A stretch of 64,000 bases of DNA, taken from contig OZ017803.1 of assembly GCA_963969395.1 (NCBI GenBank), positions 18,414,001 to 18,478,000 of the forward strand, read 5' to 3'. The translations under genes and the position numbers were made by a program. Numbering within the stretch: the first letter of the stretch is position 1; the number at the start of each line of letters is the position of its first letter. Positions 47,486 through 60,073 of the stretch are shown piece after piece. The stretch is from Pseudoscleropodium purum. Taxonomy: Eukaryota > Streptophyta > Bryopsida > Hypnales > Brachytheciaceae. Under the pieces are notes generated by a model that did no database searches, was not told where the DNA came from, and was given only the letters and a program-made list of their open reading frames with translations.

Positions 47486-50400
47486 CTACTCCCAACTGGA
47501 TTCACCACGGATACCTTTCTCCTTTGCTGTTCGAGTATTCTGCAAAGAGGGCGAAGCAAAATTTCAGTCCTTCAGTCCAGAAGTAAACTGCTAAATCCCA
47601 CAATTAAAACCATTCACAGTCAACAAGTGCGTCAACAAGTGCATTCTCTAACTTAACGTAAGATAAAGTTGAGGTAAAGTTGAGGTGAAGTTGCAAATCT
47701 AGGCATAAGTGAAGACACAGTTGTCACTCCGACTGATTTAAGTAATGGACAATTAAGCCTCGTAAACAATGATATGAGCGAGATAAAGAAGAGCGGATTT
47801 CCATCTCACTTGAGTGGAGAGACTTACAATGATCGGCGAGCTGTCATGTTTCTTAGCGTGACGCTTGGCCCAAGCATCCACAACCACACAAGCATTTGCA
47901 TCGCCCCAGACGTTGACAGTGGTTCGAACCATGCCCAGGAGCCAATCCACCGAGTACAACACAGCCACGTCGGGAATGTACGCTTGTAACCCCAAAGCCT
48001 GTTGTCCAAGAGCCATTGGCTTAAGCTTTAAGACACGGCAGAATGGAACAGCAAAGGGCTGGTGTGGAAATACTAAGATATATGCAAAGGTGGAGGTAGA
48101 CTGAGAAAGGGAAACAAATAAAAAGGCTCAATAATTCTTAATAGTACAAATAAGAAGAAGTGTCGATGGATGAATGAAGTGGGTCAAGCTGAGGATTGAC
48201 CTGCAAGATAGTGATCATAGACACCAAGGCGGAGTTGGGAATGGAAGCAGAGCCCATTGCTGCCAGTGTGGCTGTTAAGGCCACCACTACCACGCTGCCA
48301 ACTGACAATGATAACCCATGCGCCTGCAACCAGCATCAACTTCAATTACTGTTTGCAATACGTTTTCATTTCCTTCTCTTTTTAAGAGATATATACCGAA
48401 TATCTAAAGGACACCATTGCTGCGTATTTCTACTGTTGGATGTCAAGGGAATTTCCTGAATGAGGTAGAAAATTACAGTTAAAAACCTGATCCTGACTTC
48501 TATTGACTGACCTCTGTTTCCAACAGCAACTAATCCATTCATGCACTTTACTTGCCTTCAACTAGTGTAACTATGACTTGGCTAATGGTCTCTGGCCACT
48601 AATCTTTGAATGAAACGGGGTTTCCACTGTCACTTCAATAGTGGTCTACAACCTCTGAATGATTGCATATGAATCTCAAACGCAGAGATAATAATTTGAT
48701 CTCAACAGATATGGCTCTTATACCCAAAGTGACCTCCGCAAGTCAAAACTGATCTCTCAACAAAAGCATATCCCTACATCTATTATATTTAATGCAAACT
48801 GTGTCACGGTATCATTTGCACACTTTTTCGTTCATCCGTTTTTGCTAAACACTAAAGACAACTAGACGCCTTCTCAATGAAACCCTGCAGCTCAATGAAA
48901 TCTTTTTGGTGTCATTGCATTGCAAAGAATTCCATTCTAGTATTGGTTTAAATGCTTGACGTGACACATGTGGTATCCTCTAACTTGGTGGAGTATCACT
49001 AGGAGAGAGTCTGAGTTTATGTACCTGACAGATGAACATTACTGACACTGCTTCATAGAGAGCAGCACCATCGCGATTTATGTTGGTGCCCATAGGAATG
49101 ACGAAGCGAACTATGCTGGTAGCGCATCCATAGTCCTCCCCGCATTTCATGGCCACTGGCATACTCGCAGCACTGGAAGAGGTTCCAAACGCTAGCAGTA
49201 ATGCTGGAGTGAATTTTCTGTTACAAACATCCTCTGTGTCAAAGACAATAATTATGAATGAAGTGATTCAAAATTCTGAAAAAACAGATTACAAACCATC
49301 CAAAACGCACAGGAGGCGATTTCAACAGAATTGTGCACCTGAAAACATTGAGAGGGTTCCGTTGCGAAAGCAGGAACACAACAGTAGGAATCACCACGCA
49401 AGAGTGCAGGCCGAACCCTACAAGCACGGTGCTCACGTACAGTGCCAGTGCTTTGATCAGCCCCAGAAGACTACAAGACTTCAATATGGTACTTGCCAGC
49501 AGTGAGGCCACTCCAATTGGTGTCATAGCAATCACCATATAAATCTGGAATCAATAAACGTTAGTAGATTCTTACATGAAAGAGTTGAACAGTACCGTCA
49601 TCTCCATAAGCTTGACGCACAACGATCAAGTGAACGACGTTGGTGTCCGATATCCAATCAAAATATATTCAGATTGATGGTATTTCATAGTAGCACATAA
49701 AATCGAGATGCCAAAAATTTAATGGGAGCTCACAATCTTCAGAAAAACGTCGTTGCAAAGCTCAAAGATCTGAATAAGGTGCTCAGCTCTTTCACCTGCC
49801 AGTTTCAACAACAATTCGCTTCTTAACCCCTAAAGACGAAGGGTTTTAAAACAATTCCATTGATCCTATATTGAAAAATATTTTTTTGATGGGGCTGAGT
49901 TTTATATCACCAGAATCAGTGACGAACATTGCATGCGTTTGGTCAAAAAATCAATAAACTAACAGAAAAGAAAGATCATAAATGGACTACTCAAAACTAC
50001 AAAGGACATAAGGCCCAAATTAGGGTTTAACGCAATTTGAAAAACATAAACGTTACATCCCTAAACTTCTGAATTCTGGCAAGAGTGAAAAGCAACCAAT
50101 AGTTTGCTAATATCTCTATCTCTAGAGTTATGGTGCAGCCGCAGAGGTGTTAACAAACCACGTACCGTAGGTGTTGAGTGCACAAGCAAAAACAATAGCA
50201 AATGTGATGACGCCCATATAATTCGACTGAGCAGCTGCCGCCACGATATTGGTAGGAATGAGATCTCGCCCAATGTTCAGCAACGAACTCACAGCCGACT
50301 TCTCCTCACGCAACAGGCCTTCAGCTCTGTCCACCCAAAAGATTAGGTCAAATTTCATAATCCCCAAAGCCCAAATAGTATCAAGGAATCATGGTTTCAA

Positions 50401-51735
50401 AACGACCAATTCAATGGATCATATTGTGAAAAATTTAAAACACATGGGCCCAACTTTTATATCACCAGAATCAGCTAAGAGCACTGCATAATCTCGGATA
50501 AAAGTAAATATAATCGGACAAAAGAAAGTTTCCATACGCAGGTTGAACATGGACTCAAAGCTGCGAAAATGAACGAGACCCCAACATTAGGGTTTCTTGG
50601 TCCTAGCTCCTGGGATTTACATTGATCGCATACCATTGAAAACCTTCCTCAAATTTACGAAAGAGATTGAGAGTACTTACAAAGTGGTGGTAGTATTGGC
50701 GTGATCTCCACATGAGTCCCCAACATAAATGTTGTTCGAGAAAGGACTGCTCTGACCTGGCTTAATGATATAAACTAATGTGATACCCAGGGTTACTGCC
50801 AATAGCATGGACATCAAGTAGTACAGCAACGACCACCGAATAATCCGCCCAGCACTGCAAACAACAACACGTTCAATCTTTGTTGGAGAATGAGGTTTAG
50901 GGTTTGCGTCACGTCAAGTGCTGGCCTGCTGGCTTACCCGCTGGCCGAGTGACGCAGGTTGAACACACCGCTCATTAGGGCAAACACCATCAATGGCAGT
51001 ACCAGCTCCTGTAATGCCCGAATCAAGAGCTCACCCGGGTACCCTGCCCAATGCCCACATTGAAACCAGCTTGTGAGTGGCAACACGGACATTCTACTTG
51101 CAACATTTTTCTCAAGAATGAAGGAGTAAATCATACACGGCTTTGGACTAACCCATTCCACTTTCAACAAGTTCGAAATGAACTTAAGACTCATAGCTTA
51201 AAGGGAAAATTACTTTGGACCAAAGAAATTGCACTGAAAAAAGTTTACTGCAAACCTCAAAAATGACATTGGGATGTTTCAAGCAACTGGGAGGTTCAAA
51301 CAACTGTTGTGCGCATTGTGCCAGGGGGTGGGATTGACAAAACAGGGGCTTGAGGTGCATGGAGCACGAATTCAGTACCCTGCTCCTGGCAACGTCACGT
51401 ACCGATGAGTTCAATGGCCACTGGTGGCAGATGGGAACGGTAGAGAGACAGACCGCAAACAAGCCCGAACCCTACTCCCAAGAGCGTCCACCATATCAAC
51501 ATCTTCATCTGAAACATGGTGCTCCGAAACTTCTCCCACGACCTCTTCGAATCTCCTGCAACACGAGCTTCAAGTTTTACTCCCTTAATTTGAACACAGA
51601 GAATCCAGTGGAAGCAGAAACAGAGGAATCGGGAGAGAAAGCAAGAAAAGGATGCAATAGGAGATGGATTATCGTAGCACCTGTCTGAAGCAGAGTGTAG
51701 CCAGCCTCCACTTCGGGCATTGCAACGTGAACCAT
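47486..51735 (-). CDS. SLC1/DAACS-type dicarboxylate or amino-acid:cation symporter
   Basis: Eleven exons on the minus strand, in gene order 51681-51735, 51403-51555, 50938-51043, 50681-50854, 50166-50326, 49734-49795, 49339-49544, 49025-49217, 48201-48323, 47828-47998 and 47486-47539, join in frame to 485 residues. Key family segments are GYPGELLIRALQELVLPLMV (TM3 region), PTNIVAAAAQSNYMGVITFA, ALLLAFGTSSSAASMPVAMK (HP1), RFVIPMGTNINRDGAALYEA (TM7), ALTATLAAMGSASIPNSALV (HP2) and VDWLLGMVRTTVNVWGDANA (TM8). It should be a plasma- or inner-membrane trimeric carrier. Odd points: the TM7 motif is NRDGA rather than NMDGT, and the residue three before the TM8 substrate Arg is Gly where amino-acid carriers have Asp. 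The C-terminus (NTRTAKEKGIRGESSWE) is short. Confidence 0.9.
49850..50600. repeat. Related intron segments in the symporter gene
   Basis: Bases about 49835-50035 and 50385-50600, in two different introns, share 'ttttatatcaccagaatca' and similar flanking sequence such as 'attagggttt'. They point to an intron segment copied to the neighbouring intron. Confidence 0.55.
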
Positions 51736-52550
51736 GGCGATCAATTGATCTTCCCAACTTCGTTCTAATGATCGACCGCCACTCGTGTATACTTCACCAC
51801 TTCACCAAATTCTCATACCACCAAATTCCAGAAACCTTAGATCTCGGTCCTCTCCAACAAGTCCAGATCACATCACTCACTACCACACTAGTCAATTACT
51901 AGTGAGAAAGTACTATCCCAGAAACTCAACCGATCGTCCCACTTTTTTCCCTCCTCGTCTATGTCCACAACTTCCTCATGTGCTAACCGACGTGATTTCA
52001 AGCTGCAATCACTGTATTGCTTCTCTACTCTACTCGAACAATTGCACCATTTCTGGAATCTAGACGTCGATTACTGTCGTCGGTCAATCTCCCTGAAACA
52101 TGAGTACGTACCCGCCGACTCAGAGATTCACAGTTCAGCCGGCATTTATCTACTTCCCGGGAGTGTTGAGAAAAGCCTGTGTTCGGATCTAACCAAGAGT
52201 ACTTGTGAGGGTTTTGACGCACCAAGCCTCAGTCTCCGAAATCTAGCTAGACGAGTAAGCTTACTGTCGATCAATCTTTCTGAAACCGGGGTACCCGCCA
52301 GGCTTAAGTAGAGATTCATATGTAACACGTTACATACGCCTGGGGAGTGTTAAGAAAAGCCCGTGTTCGGATCTAAGCTTAACCAAGAGTGGGAGGGTTT
52401 TGACGCAACCAGCCGTGAGATGTGGCGATGGTTCCCGTGTTCCGATCCATCGATCTCGAAGGCGCGGCAATGATTGAAAGCGAGGCTAATTAATTTGTTT
52501 CTTACCAGAAGATCGATGAGATTAAATTATTTTTGATGGAAGTTCGTGGT
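51736..52550 (-). promoter_or_regulatory. Upstream region of the symporter with a tandem duplication
   Basis: Units at about 52078-52235 and 52267-52413 share 'gtgttcggatctaa', 'aaccaagagt' and 'gagggttttgacgca'. They lie about 0.35-0.7 kb upstream of the symporter start codon, so they may be promoter elements. Confidence 0.45.
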
Positions 52551-54876
52551 GTTTGAGGTCGCAGTGTGCAACACTCAAGAAATCCGTGGTGCAAAGCCCC
52601 GGTCCACACACCATCGGCGGGCGTCGACAGCACGTCTCCGAGCAGCCGCGAGCACGCACACTAAGCTCATGAGAAGAGAAGCAGTCAGTCGTCAGTCGTC
52701 CTCCACCAAATACTACTCACTACTGCCACCTTTAATTTATAGACTTTAATTTATATGGACTACCGTACCGTCTGGCTCCCCAAACAACACTTTCTGTTGC
52801 AAAGTGAAGTTTCACATTTAGTTACTTTCCTTGAATCCTTCCCAGAATTTCGGATTCGAAGAATTACCAGTCCTGCAGATCCGGGATCCGTGTCGATCGA
52901 TCATCGTCAGTTGCTAGGTCACCTTCAATATAAAAAAAACATCCACTTTGCTTCGCACTATCATCACCAATTATCTCTATCCTCGGTTTGAGGGGGGTTT
53001 TCAAATTTTTGGCAGAAAGGCCGGAAGATAAAATCTTTGCAAGTGCAGTAACAATAAAAAGACTTGGAGGGGTCAGTTAGAGAAGATCTCGATGGATCAT
53101 GCTAGTCCGTCACTCTGTAAAAACATTCGCTTTGCAGGAACCATCATCATCATCAATTTCTGAGGTTCGAATTTTTTTTTAATCCTTTTGACAGAAAGAA
53201 AATAATTCTTTGCAAGTGTGGTAACAATAGTACGGACTGGAGGAGTCCGTCAGTGAGAAAAGTCAGATCGTTAAAAGTAAAAAAGAACTAAATAATGAAT
53301 TGTGGTTTGAGATCGATTAATTGATCAACTTATTATAACCGAGTTTCCTGTTTTGGTACCAAGCTCTGTGCACTGGACCATTCGGTAACCGGAACTGGAG
53401 ACAGACGGTTGCGTGAATCGATCAGTCTCCCAAACCACCGGTGCTAAGTTACGTCCATGCCGGCACGGGCAGCTAGCTCAGGAATGCTGTTACGTCAAGA
53501 CTTCAGCAATCAACATCACATCATTCTGTTCATCTCCGTCCATTTGAAAAGAGCAGAAGCAGGCGTCTTCCAATTCGTCTTGCGCGCGTGCAGTTGATCG
53601 TCAAAACGACCCACCTGCAGAACTCCAAAATTCGACACTGTCACTGCTCCAGAACCTCCTCGGCTGCCGAATGAGGGGCGAGGAATTTACAGCAGATCGT
53701 TGTCTGCTTGGCTGGCAGTAGCTAGCTAGGTCGTGGGCTAGTGGTATCTAGAGTGGCAGACTACCCAAGAAACCTGAAGATTCCTTCCAAACCATTCTGG
53801 TCCTCTGGAATGGCGTGAACGGTTTTTCTTTCCCTTGAAACACATCCAGGACAATTTTCATTGATGGTTTTTCTAATGTTTTAACTACCGGTAATCATTA
53901 GACGGGTTTCAACAACTACTAAAAAAAGAAGAAGGGTATTAATGAATTGAAACTCCGAGCGGCGTGTGCCAGCTGTGGGAGCCCCGATTGTCCAATGAGG
54001 TCCCTGGCTTCTCAAGCTGGATTCCACGGATTCCTCATTCAGGAGTCGGCTATTGCAGGCAGATAGAATACTGGTGAGCATTATTCGTTGATGCGGGTCC
54101 AAGCGTTCGGGGACTGTGGTCCACTCGGTTTGCACCTTTGCATGCCGGCAACATCAGTTGAAGTCCTGCAGTAAGTTGCCTGAGGACTTCAGCCCTAAAC
54201 CGTTTCTTCACGTTTCCTGATACACCTGCTCAAAGTTAGCCAGTGGAATTGGTAAAAAAAACCGGATGCAATTTGAAAACATGAGCAAAAATCCGGTGAA
54301 AGAATGTGTAAAATTTCTATTTAGAGTAAGAAATAGAAAAAATAACTGGACTTACTTCTTCATGAATATGAGAATTGAAGGAAATTAGCTGGTCAAACTC
54401 AAAAAATTCCTGAACCCTGACCTGCTCTGCTCTCACCTGGGTCGGCCTTTTACCTTTGGGTGTGGTCTGGGTTGATGAAGGCCAAGCCACGCACAAGAAA
54501 TGCCAACCAAACTCTGGAGTTCCTGTTGTAAAGAACTGCTCCAAAGAAGTACAGAATTATACTCAGACCCGCACTTGGAATATTACCAGCAGCTCTTCAG
54601 TGGACGGAGTGTGCAATTGGGAGTCAAAGTTTTGGAATTGGGGACGGAAGGGCTGCAGAATTTGGTTGGAAAATCACCATCAAAGAGCACCATGTGAAGC
54701 CCATAGAACCCGTAGAAATCATCTTTGGGGGTACCATGTGAATCATTTGCTTAAAAAAAATCCAAGAGCACTTATTGGAGATCAAACTGTTATGCAAGAC
54801 CTCCCTTTTTCACACAAAATTCTAAGGATGACCATTTGCACTTTTATTTTACATAGAAGGATTCTTTGCCATCCAT
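52551..54876. other. Intergenic DNA with a second tandem duplication
   Basis: Units at about 52912-53095 and 53108-53270 share 'atctttgcaagtg.ggtaacaat'-type blocks, 'ttgcttcgca'/'ttcgctttgca' and 'gacttggagg'/'gactggagg'. The ORFs at 53881-54135 and 54456-54887 show no domain. Confidence 0.4.
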
Positions 54877-55784
54877 TCAACCTCTAAAGGACCATTGTCC
54901 CTTTGGAGGACAAATGGGATTTTGGGCAAGTACCTATGGGCTGAAATTTTCTCCTTATTTTTTGAAACTTTTTTCGAAGATAGAAAAATTGATTAGATTC
55001 ATGGGAATATATATTTTTTTCAATTGCTACTCGGGAACAAAAGTTATGCCCAAATAAGCTCAAAATAGGAGACAGGGGGCAACCAAAAAAAAATTTTATT
55101 AAAAAAGAATTCCTTGTAGATTATATTTTGGTGTATATGTAAAGCTTTGATTCATTCTATTTGGATTTTTATGAGAAAGTTATGGACAATCTTGTTTTTC
55201 GGGCAATTAGAGCATCTTCTTGAAAAAATAATTTGTAGGATTAATTTCTGAATGCAATTTTTACAATTATTCAAAAAAATAAGTCTCTCATGGTCTATCT
55301 TGCTTGCTAAGACAATCTCACCATTGGAATTAGTACATTTTAATCCATTTTAGAGATATTAATAATTTAAATTTTCCTTCTATCTCGTACCTACTTCTAC
55401 TTAATAATTTTTTTTAAAATAGAAATTTAGTTTTTTTGGATATTTTGAATTTTTCCTAGACTTTCAATTCAGTTTTATATCTTAAAGATTTAAAGCTCAA
55501 AACTCTGTATTGCAAAAAATTAAAGTTAGAAATGTTCAAAGTCAAAAAATCTAGTCCTGCAATGTGTTGAAAAACTTGTTATTTCCACTTTAAACACCAA
55601 TATCATACAATATGTGTGGTCAAAAATTCTGAAATTTTTTCCACACATTTTTATACTAGTTAGGTGTAAGATCCTATAGTTAGATGTGAAAAAAAACTTT
55701 TTAATTTTTTACCTTTTGCTATAGAAATGGCAGTTTTTAGTGTTTATAGACCCAAAAAAAAGGCCTTGGTCATTTGGAGGTTAA
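54877..55784 (+). mobile_element. TTAA-family element, subfamily 1, copy H
   Basis: Left end TCAA-CCTCTAAAGGACCATTG (54877 on) and right end CATTTGGAGG-TTAA (to 55784). The sequence matches copy C throughout. The left subterminal hairpin CCATTGTCC...GGACAAATGG is well preserved. 908 bp, non-coding. Confidence 0.65.
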
Positions 55785-57222
55785 ATTCCTTTAGGTTGCA
55801 TTGTGACAAGGTTAATGAATTCAATGGACACACCCATGGGACTTCATACTGTGTTATTCATTACAAAAGGTTTATTTATTCTTTCACTATACAAAGGAGT
55901 GATTTTGAATTTCTATTAGAACTATGAAGGCACAAAAGGCAAAGAGCCACATTAGGATCCAAAAGGCCAAGAATATTCCCCCCTTGGGACGACAATGGGA
56001 AGCTCTAAGTTTTTGCTTTGACCACCTATAATGAGTATCATTGTTTTTTTGAAAAATGAGTTGACCAAAATAAATGTGAAATAAACCTTGTTTTGTGGTG
56101 TCCTTTTGGAATAAATTAAGAATCCACTAATTGTATGAGTAGTGACCAAGCAATCCACAATGAACTTCCTATCTTACACCTAAACCATTTGAAATAAGGT
56201 TTGGCATGATGGGTATGCAATAGAAAATTAAAACTAATTTTTGTACACTTGTAATTGAAGCAACCATCCAATATAAGTTGGTATGGGTATGCAATAGAAA
56301 ATTAGTAATGTTTTATTATACATTTATTTGAATCAAGATGTAAGTAGTTGTGCAATTTTAGGAGCCACTATGAGTTGGTTATAAAATTTTTAAGGTGAAA
56401 GTTATATTTCAATTCATATTTATAGCTTATGTTATAAGTGTAGTCTAGGTGAATCCAACATTCAAGATACATTAAAGTTATATTTTACATCTCTTTCAAT
56501 TAAGATGCCATGCCAACGTGGTTGCAATTTCAAGAGCCACAATGAATTGGTTACAAGCAATGAAAGTTATAAGGGTCCTACATGTAATAGCTTACACTAT
56601 TTAAGTGTAATTCAAGTGAATCCAATATTCAAGAAATGTTCAATGTACACTAAAATTTATGCTAATTAATGACAAATCATAGTCTACTAGAAAACAAAAT
56701 TTGCATTTATGGTAGTCACGCACTAATTAACTAGCTATTAAGGTTCACTCCAACAATTTCCTCAATGAGTTTCTTGACCAATTTGTCTTAACACCTCGTT
56801 TCCTTCTACACCCTATTCATTAGAAGAGATTTAGCTACTTCGGAGTGTTGTAAGTTCCTTGACATTTTCAGCCTATGAGAACTCACCACAGCAACTATTT
56901 GATGTGGCATAGCAACTACTACATTATATAATTTTTTAATTTTTTTAATTTTTTAATTTTAATTTTTATATTTCATTTTTATTTTTATTTTTTTAACATA
57001 ATTTTTTTTTGACAATGGCTATTCTTAATTGCCCAAGGGAACAACGCTAGGAATGGGCTTGAAATGGCCCTCCTAGCCCCCCCCAAATCTTCTAATGCAA
57101 TTCCATTGCACCAATCACTTCAACCACCCTTTGAGTCTTTAGAAATTGCCAAAGTATTTGAACCAACTTTTGAGCTATTAATTAGGTGCCCTAAGCAACC
57201 GAGACACCAATAGAACTTCAAC
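55785..57222. other. AT-rich intergenic DNA
   Basis: No gene recognised. An A/T homopolymer-rich stretch lies at about 56928-57010. A small diverged duplication shares 'gggtatgcaatagaaaatta' near 56207 and 56285. Confidence 0.45.
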
Positions 57223-57224
57223 TA

Positions 57225-57769
57225 AGGTAAACCTGCCTATGACAGGCATAATGGCTGATCTGTCCTATTGCCATTGACAAAAAAAATCTGATTTTTTTTG
57301 GTACAAAGACAAATGTGAGAAATGAAGGAAGCAACTAGAATTTTATTTTTTCGACAAAATATGAATTTTTTGTGAATTTTCGAAGTTTGCTGTCCAGTTT
57401 GCCCAAAAAAGTCTGTAGACTACCCCAAATCAGCAAAAAAGTGTTTCCATGATGGTCATCTTACCACCCAAAGCAGTCATAACATTCTTTAACATGGTTA
57501 CAAGATTTCCTAACATGGATATGACATAAAGAAATTAAAAAATAACTTTTTACTAACAGTTTACACTAGAAAGGTGTCAATGTTCCATCACAGTTATTAA
57601 TAACTCCATAACCATATTCCAAGGCTTTGATGACAACTAAAAATCAACCTAATGTAGTCTTAATTCTATTTTTAAGAAAAAGTTTCTCATGGGTTGATGG
57701 AAGACTGTAATGGGGGAGTTCCCTAGGTGCCTGTCATGGGGGATTTGCCTGTCATAGGCAGGTTTACCT
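57225..57769. mobile_element. Short TIR element with TA flanks
   Basis: Perfect inverted ends of 24 bp starting AGGTAAACCTGCC and ending in GACAGGCA, flanked on both sides by TA (57223-57224 and 57770-57771). Such TA duplication suits a Tc1/mariner-type MITE, though other assignments are possible. 545 bp, no transposase. Confidence 0.7.
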
Positions 57770-57771
57770 TA

Positions 57772-58143
57772 TGTGAATAGTAGAAGAACTTGATTGACTT
57801 GCTCGATCCCAAGCTCTATAAAAATATTTGGTTCAAGCCTCTATAAAATCATTGTAATGCTCATAAGTGTCTAATTCAGGATTACGGGCTTCATAGTACA
57901 ACAACCATGAGCTTCAAAAGTCATTCATTCCTAAAAATACTTCCCCCTAGGGAACCAAGACACATAATACAATCACATGAATTAATGGATTTGCTATAGG
58001 AAGGACCTGAAATGGATCAAAACCTTGGACAAATTCATTGAAAGCTTCACTATCCAATTCGTTTATGCTAGCAGATGTGATGCAAGAATTGCTTGAAAAT
58101 ATGCTTGTGCTCTTGATCTCAAAGAGTCGATGTGTAGATCTCA
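57772..58143. other. Intergenic DNA beside the RING pseudogene
   Basis: Contains a minus-strand ORF (57947-58144) that directly follows the RING pseudogene and could be its degraded C-terminal part, but I cannot show similarity. Confidence 0.3.
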
Positions 58144-58500
58144 CATTGGAGCTTGTTGGTTCAATTTTGCTTTGAAATATGATGCAAAGGGCATGCCAGT
58201 TGGATGAGAGCTTCCATTAGATTGTCCTACTTCCATAGTTGGTGCATTGGGCTGAGGGAGCACAATACCTTCTATCCTAAAATTTGACCTTCTCTAGCAC
58301 CTATACATGGGAATAATGCCATGGTCTTTCACAATGAGCTTGCACACTGGGCAAGACTTCTCTTAATGTTGTAGCCATCCGTGAAGACATGACCAATAAA
58401 AGAAGGGCCCACATGAGGTAACTTGGACTGAATTTCTTAAGTGGCCCATGCAAATGTTGCATTGGAATATGCCTTATTCATCAACTACTTGTAATTCCAT
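58144..58500 (-). pseudogene. RMA-type RING E3 ubiquitin ligase, processed-looking pseudogene
   Basis: The minus-strand frame reads GIFQCNICMGHLRNSVQVTS, CGPFFYWSCLHGWLQH, stop, then KSCPVCKLIVKDHGIIPMYR. This is the RING finger of the RMA/RNF5 family of ER membrane ubiquitin ligases. Two of the eight zinc ligands are lost (His to Pro and Cys to Tyr in CGPFFYW), and stops fall within and just after the domain. No intron interrupts the match, so a retrocopy is possible. Confidence 0.72.
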
Positions 58501-59084
58501 GTTGTCTTCTATAAGAGTCAATATATCCTATAGTAGACAGTAGGTAGTAGATGAATTAACACACCCTAACTTGCTTTTGATGCAAATGTAAAAACAATGT
58601 ATATAACTGAAACAATAATGCACATGATTAGTATCTCTTATTATGCCTCTTGTCTCTCTTACAAAACTTGAAGTCTTCAACACTTGCACGTAATTTAATT
58701 CACATTGTAATATTAATCCTTCACACTCATGGATAGTCTCTTTGTTTCACTATGGAAGTTTCAAACTAAAGAAGCAAATAGTTGTGAGTGGAGATGTTAC
58801 TCATGGTCATATTTATGGCACAATTAGGTGATGCCTCAATGGGATGATGCACGATGCTTGGTCTCAAACTCCACTTAGTATAATCAATATTTTGAGCATC
58901 GAACATAAACTTCAAAGCCTCTATGTTATGGAGGTCATGAAATTGAACCCTTTAATTATATCCTTCAACATGCATAGACATAATGCTTTCTTCAAGCATT
59001 TGGTTCACATGCTTGATAAATATTGGAAATATGTAAATTCATCACATTTTTTCTACAATTCATAATTACTTTTGTGTGATGGAC
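58501..59084. other. AT-rich intergenic DNA
   Basis: No recognised features; the ORF at 58844-59065 has no domain. Confidence 0.4.
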
Positions 59085-60000
59085 TTAAATCCTTCAAGGA
59101 CTTAGAGCACACAATGTGTCCTTTTAAAATTCTCAATGGCAAATTCTCCATAGGATGAAACAAATCTCAATATTTTGTAAAGTAGGATCTTGTAGAGTAA
59201 TAGGTTAACTTGCTTGTTGCATTTTCCAACTTTCAAAATTTTGTTGTGAGAAGTATTTAAAATTTTATTTAAGAAGTGCAGTCTTGTACAAAAAGGCGCA
59301 AACATAATTTTTTTACAATGATAATAATAGTGAGGACGGAAAACATCCATTTTCTTGGACATTTCTAGTCTCTATTCTAAATAAATAAATTGGTTCTAGG
59401 GAAAAAATTCAAATTTATATTTTTAGCAATTATAATTTAAAAAATGCAAGGTTCAATCTAGTATGAATGTCTAATCAAGAATGCAAAACAATTAGAATGA
59501 TTCCAAATTTTTTTTAAATGTTCCCAAAAATATGCTAATAATATCAATTGTTAAATTAAAAATTTAGTGGGTATATATATATTTTTTTAATTTTGTAGGA
59601 TTCAATTTGGTTAATTGTGGCTTTCTATTCCTTCTATTTGAAAATATGTATGAATTTGAGAGAGTCTTTTTTTCTCATTTTTTAAAATAAAAAAGAACTA
59701 GATATGCCTTGTATTCAAGTATAATTTTTTTTGGAGGGGGAGAATCATTATTCATCTTCTTATAATTTTTCTTCCTCCAAGTTGCATTTTTGGCCTATAA
59801 GTTGATCATCTAAAATTTTTATATTCTAAAAATCCAATGTTCAATATTTTTGTTAATTAATTTCATGCAGACAAGACAAATTTATCTTTATTTTTGTATA
59901 GATAAATTAAAATTTCAAGCACATTCATGTGCAAAAAAATATCAAAGTGGGATGACTCATTGAAAACCTCCATTGTCAAGAAGTTATGAGGGCTTACTTT
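59085..60000 (+). repeat. Dispersed repeat R3, left arm of an inverted pair
   Basis: About 0.9 kb that is, in reverse orientation, similar to about 61760-62998. Matching landmarks are 'ccttcaaggacttagag' with its complement near 62970, 'catttctagtct' with 'agactagaaatg', and 'caagcacattcatgtgc' with 'gcacatagatgtgcttg'. Confidence 0.65.
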
Positions 60001-60073
60001 GAATACAAGAATACAATCAAATTAAAATTAAAAAAATTCTAATTACCTTTTCAAATAAATATTGCATTATTTT

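Noticed and set aside
49823..49835. TTAACCCCTAAAG in a symporter intron, considered as another TTAA-family element
   Set aside because: The following sequence is the duplicated intron segment, not the element interior, and no matching right end occurs in the intron. It may be chance or a relic end.
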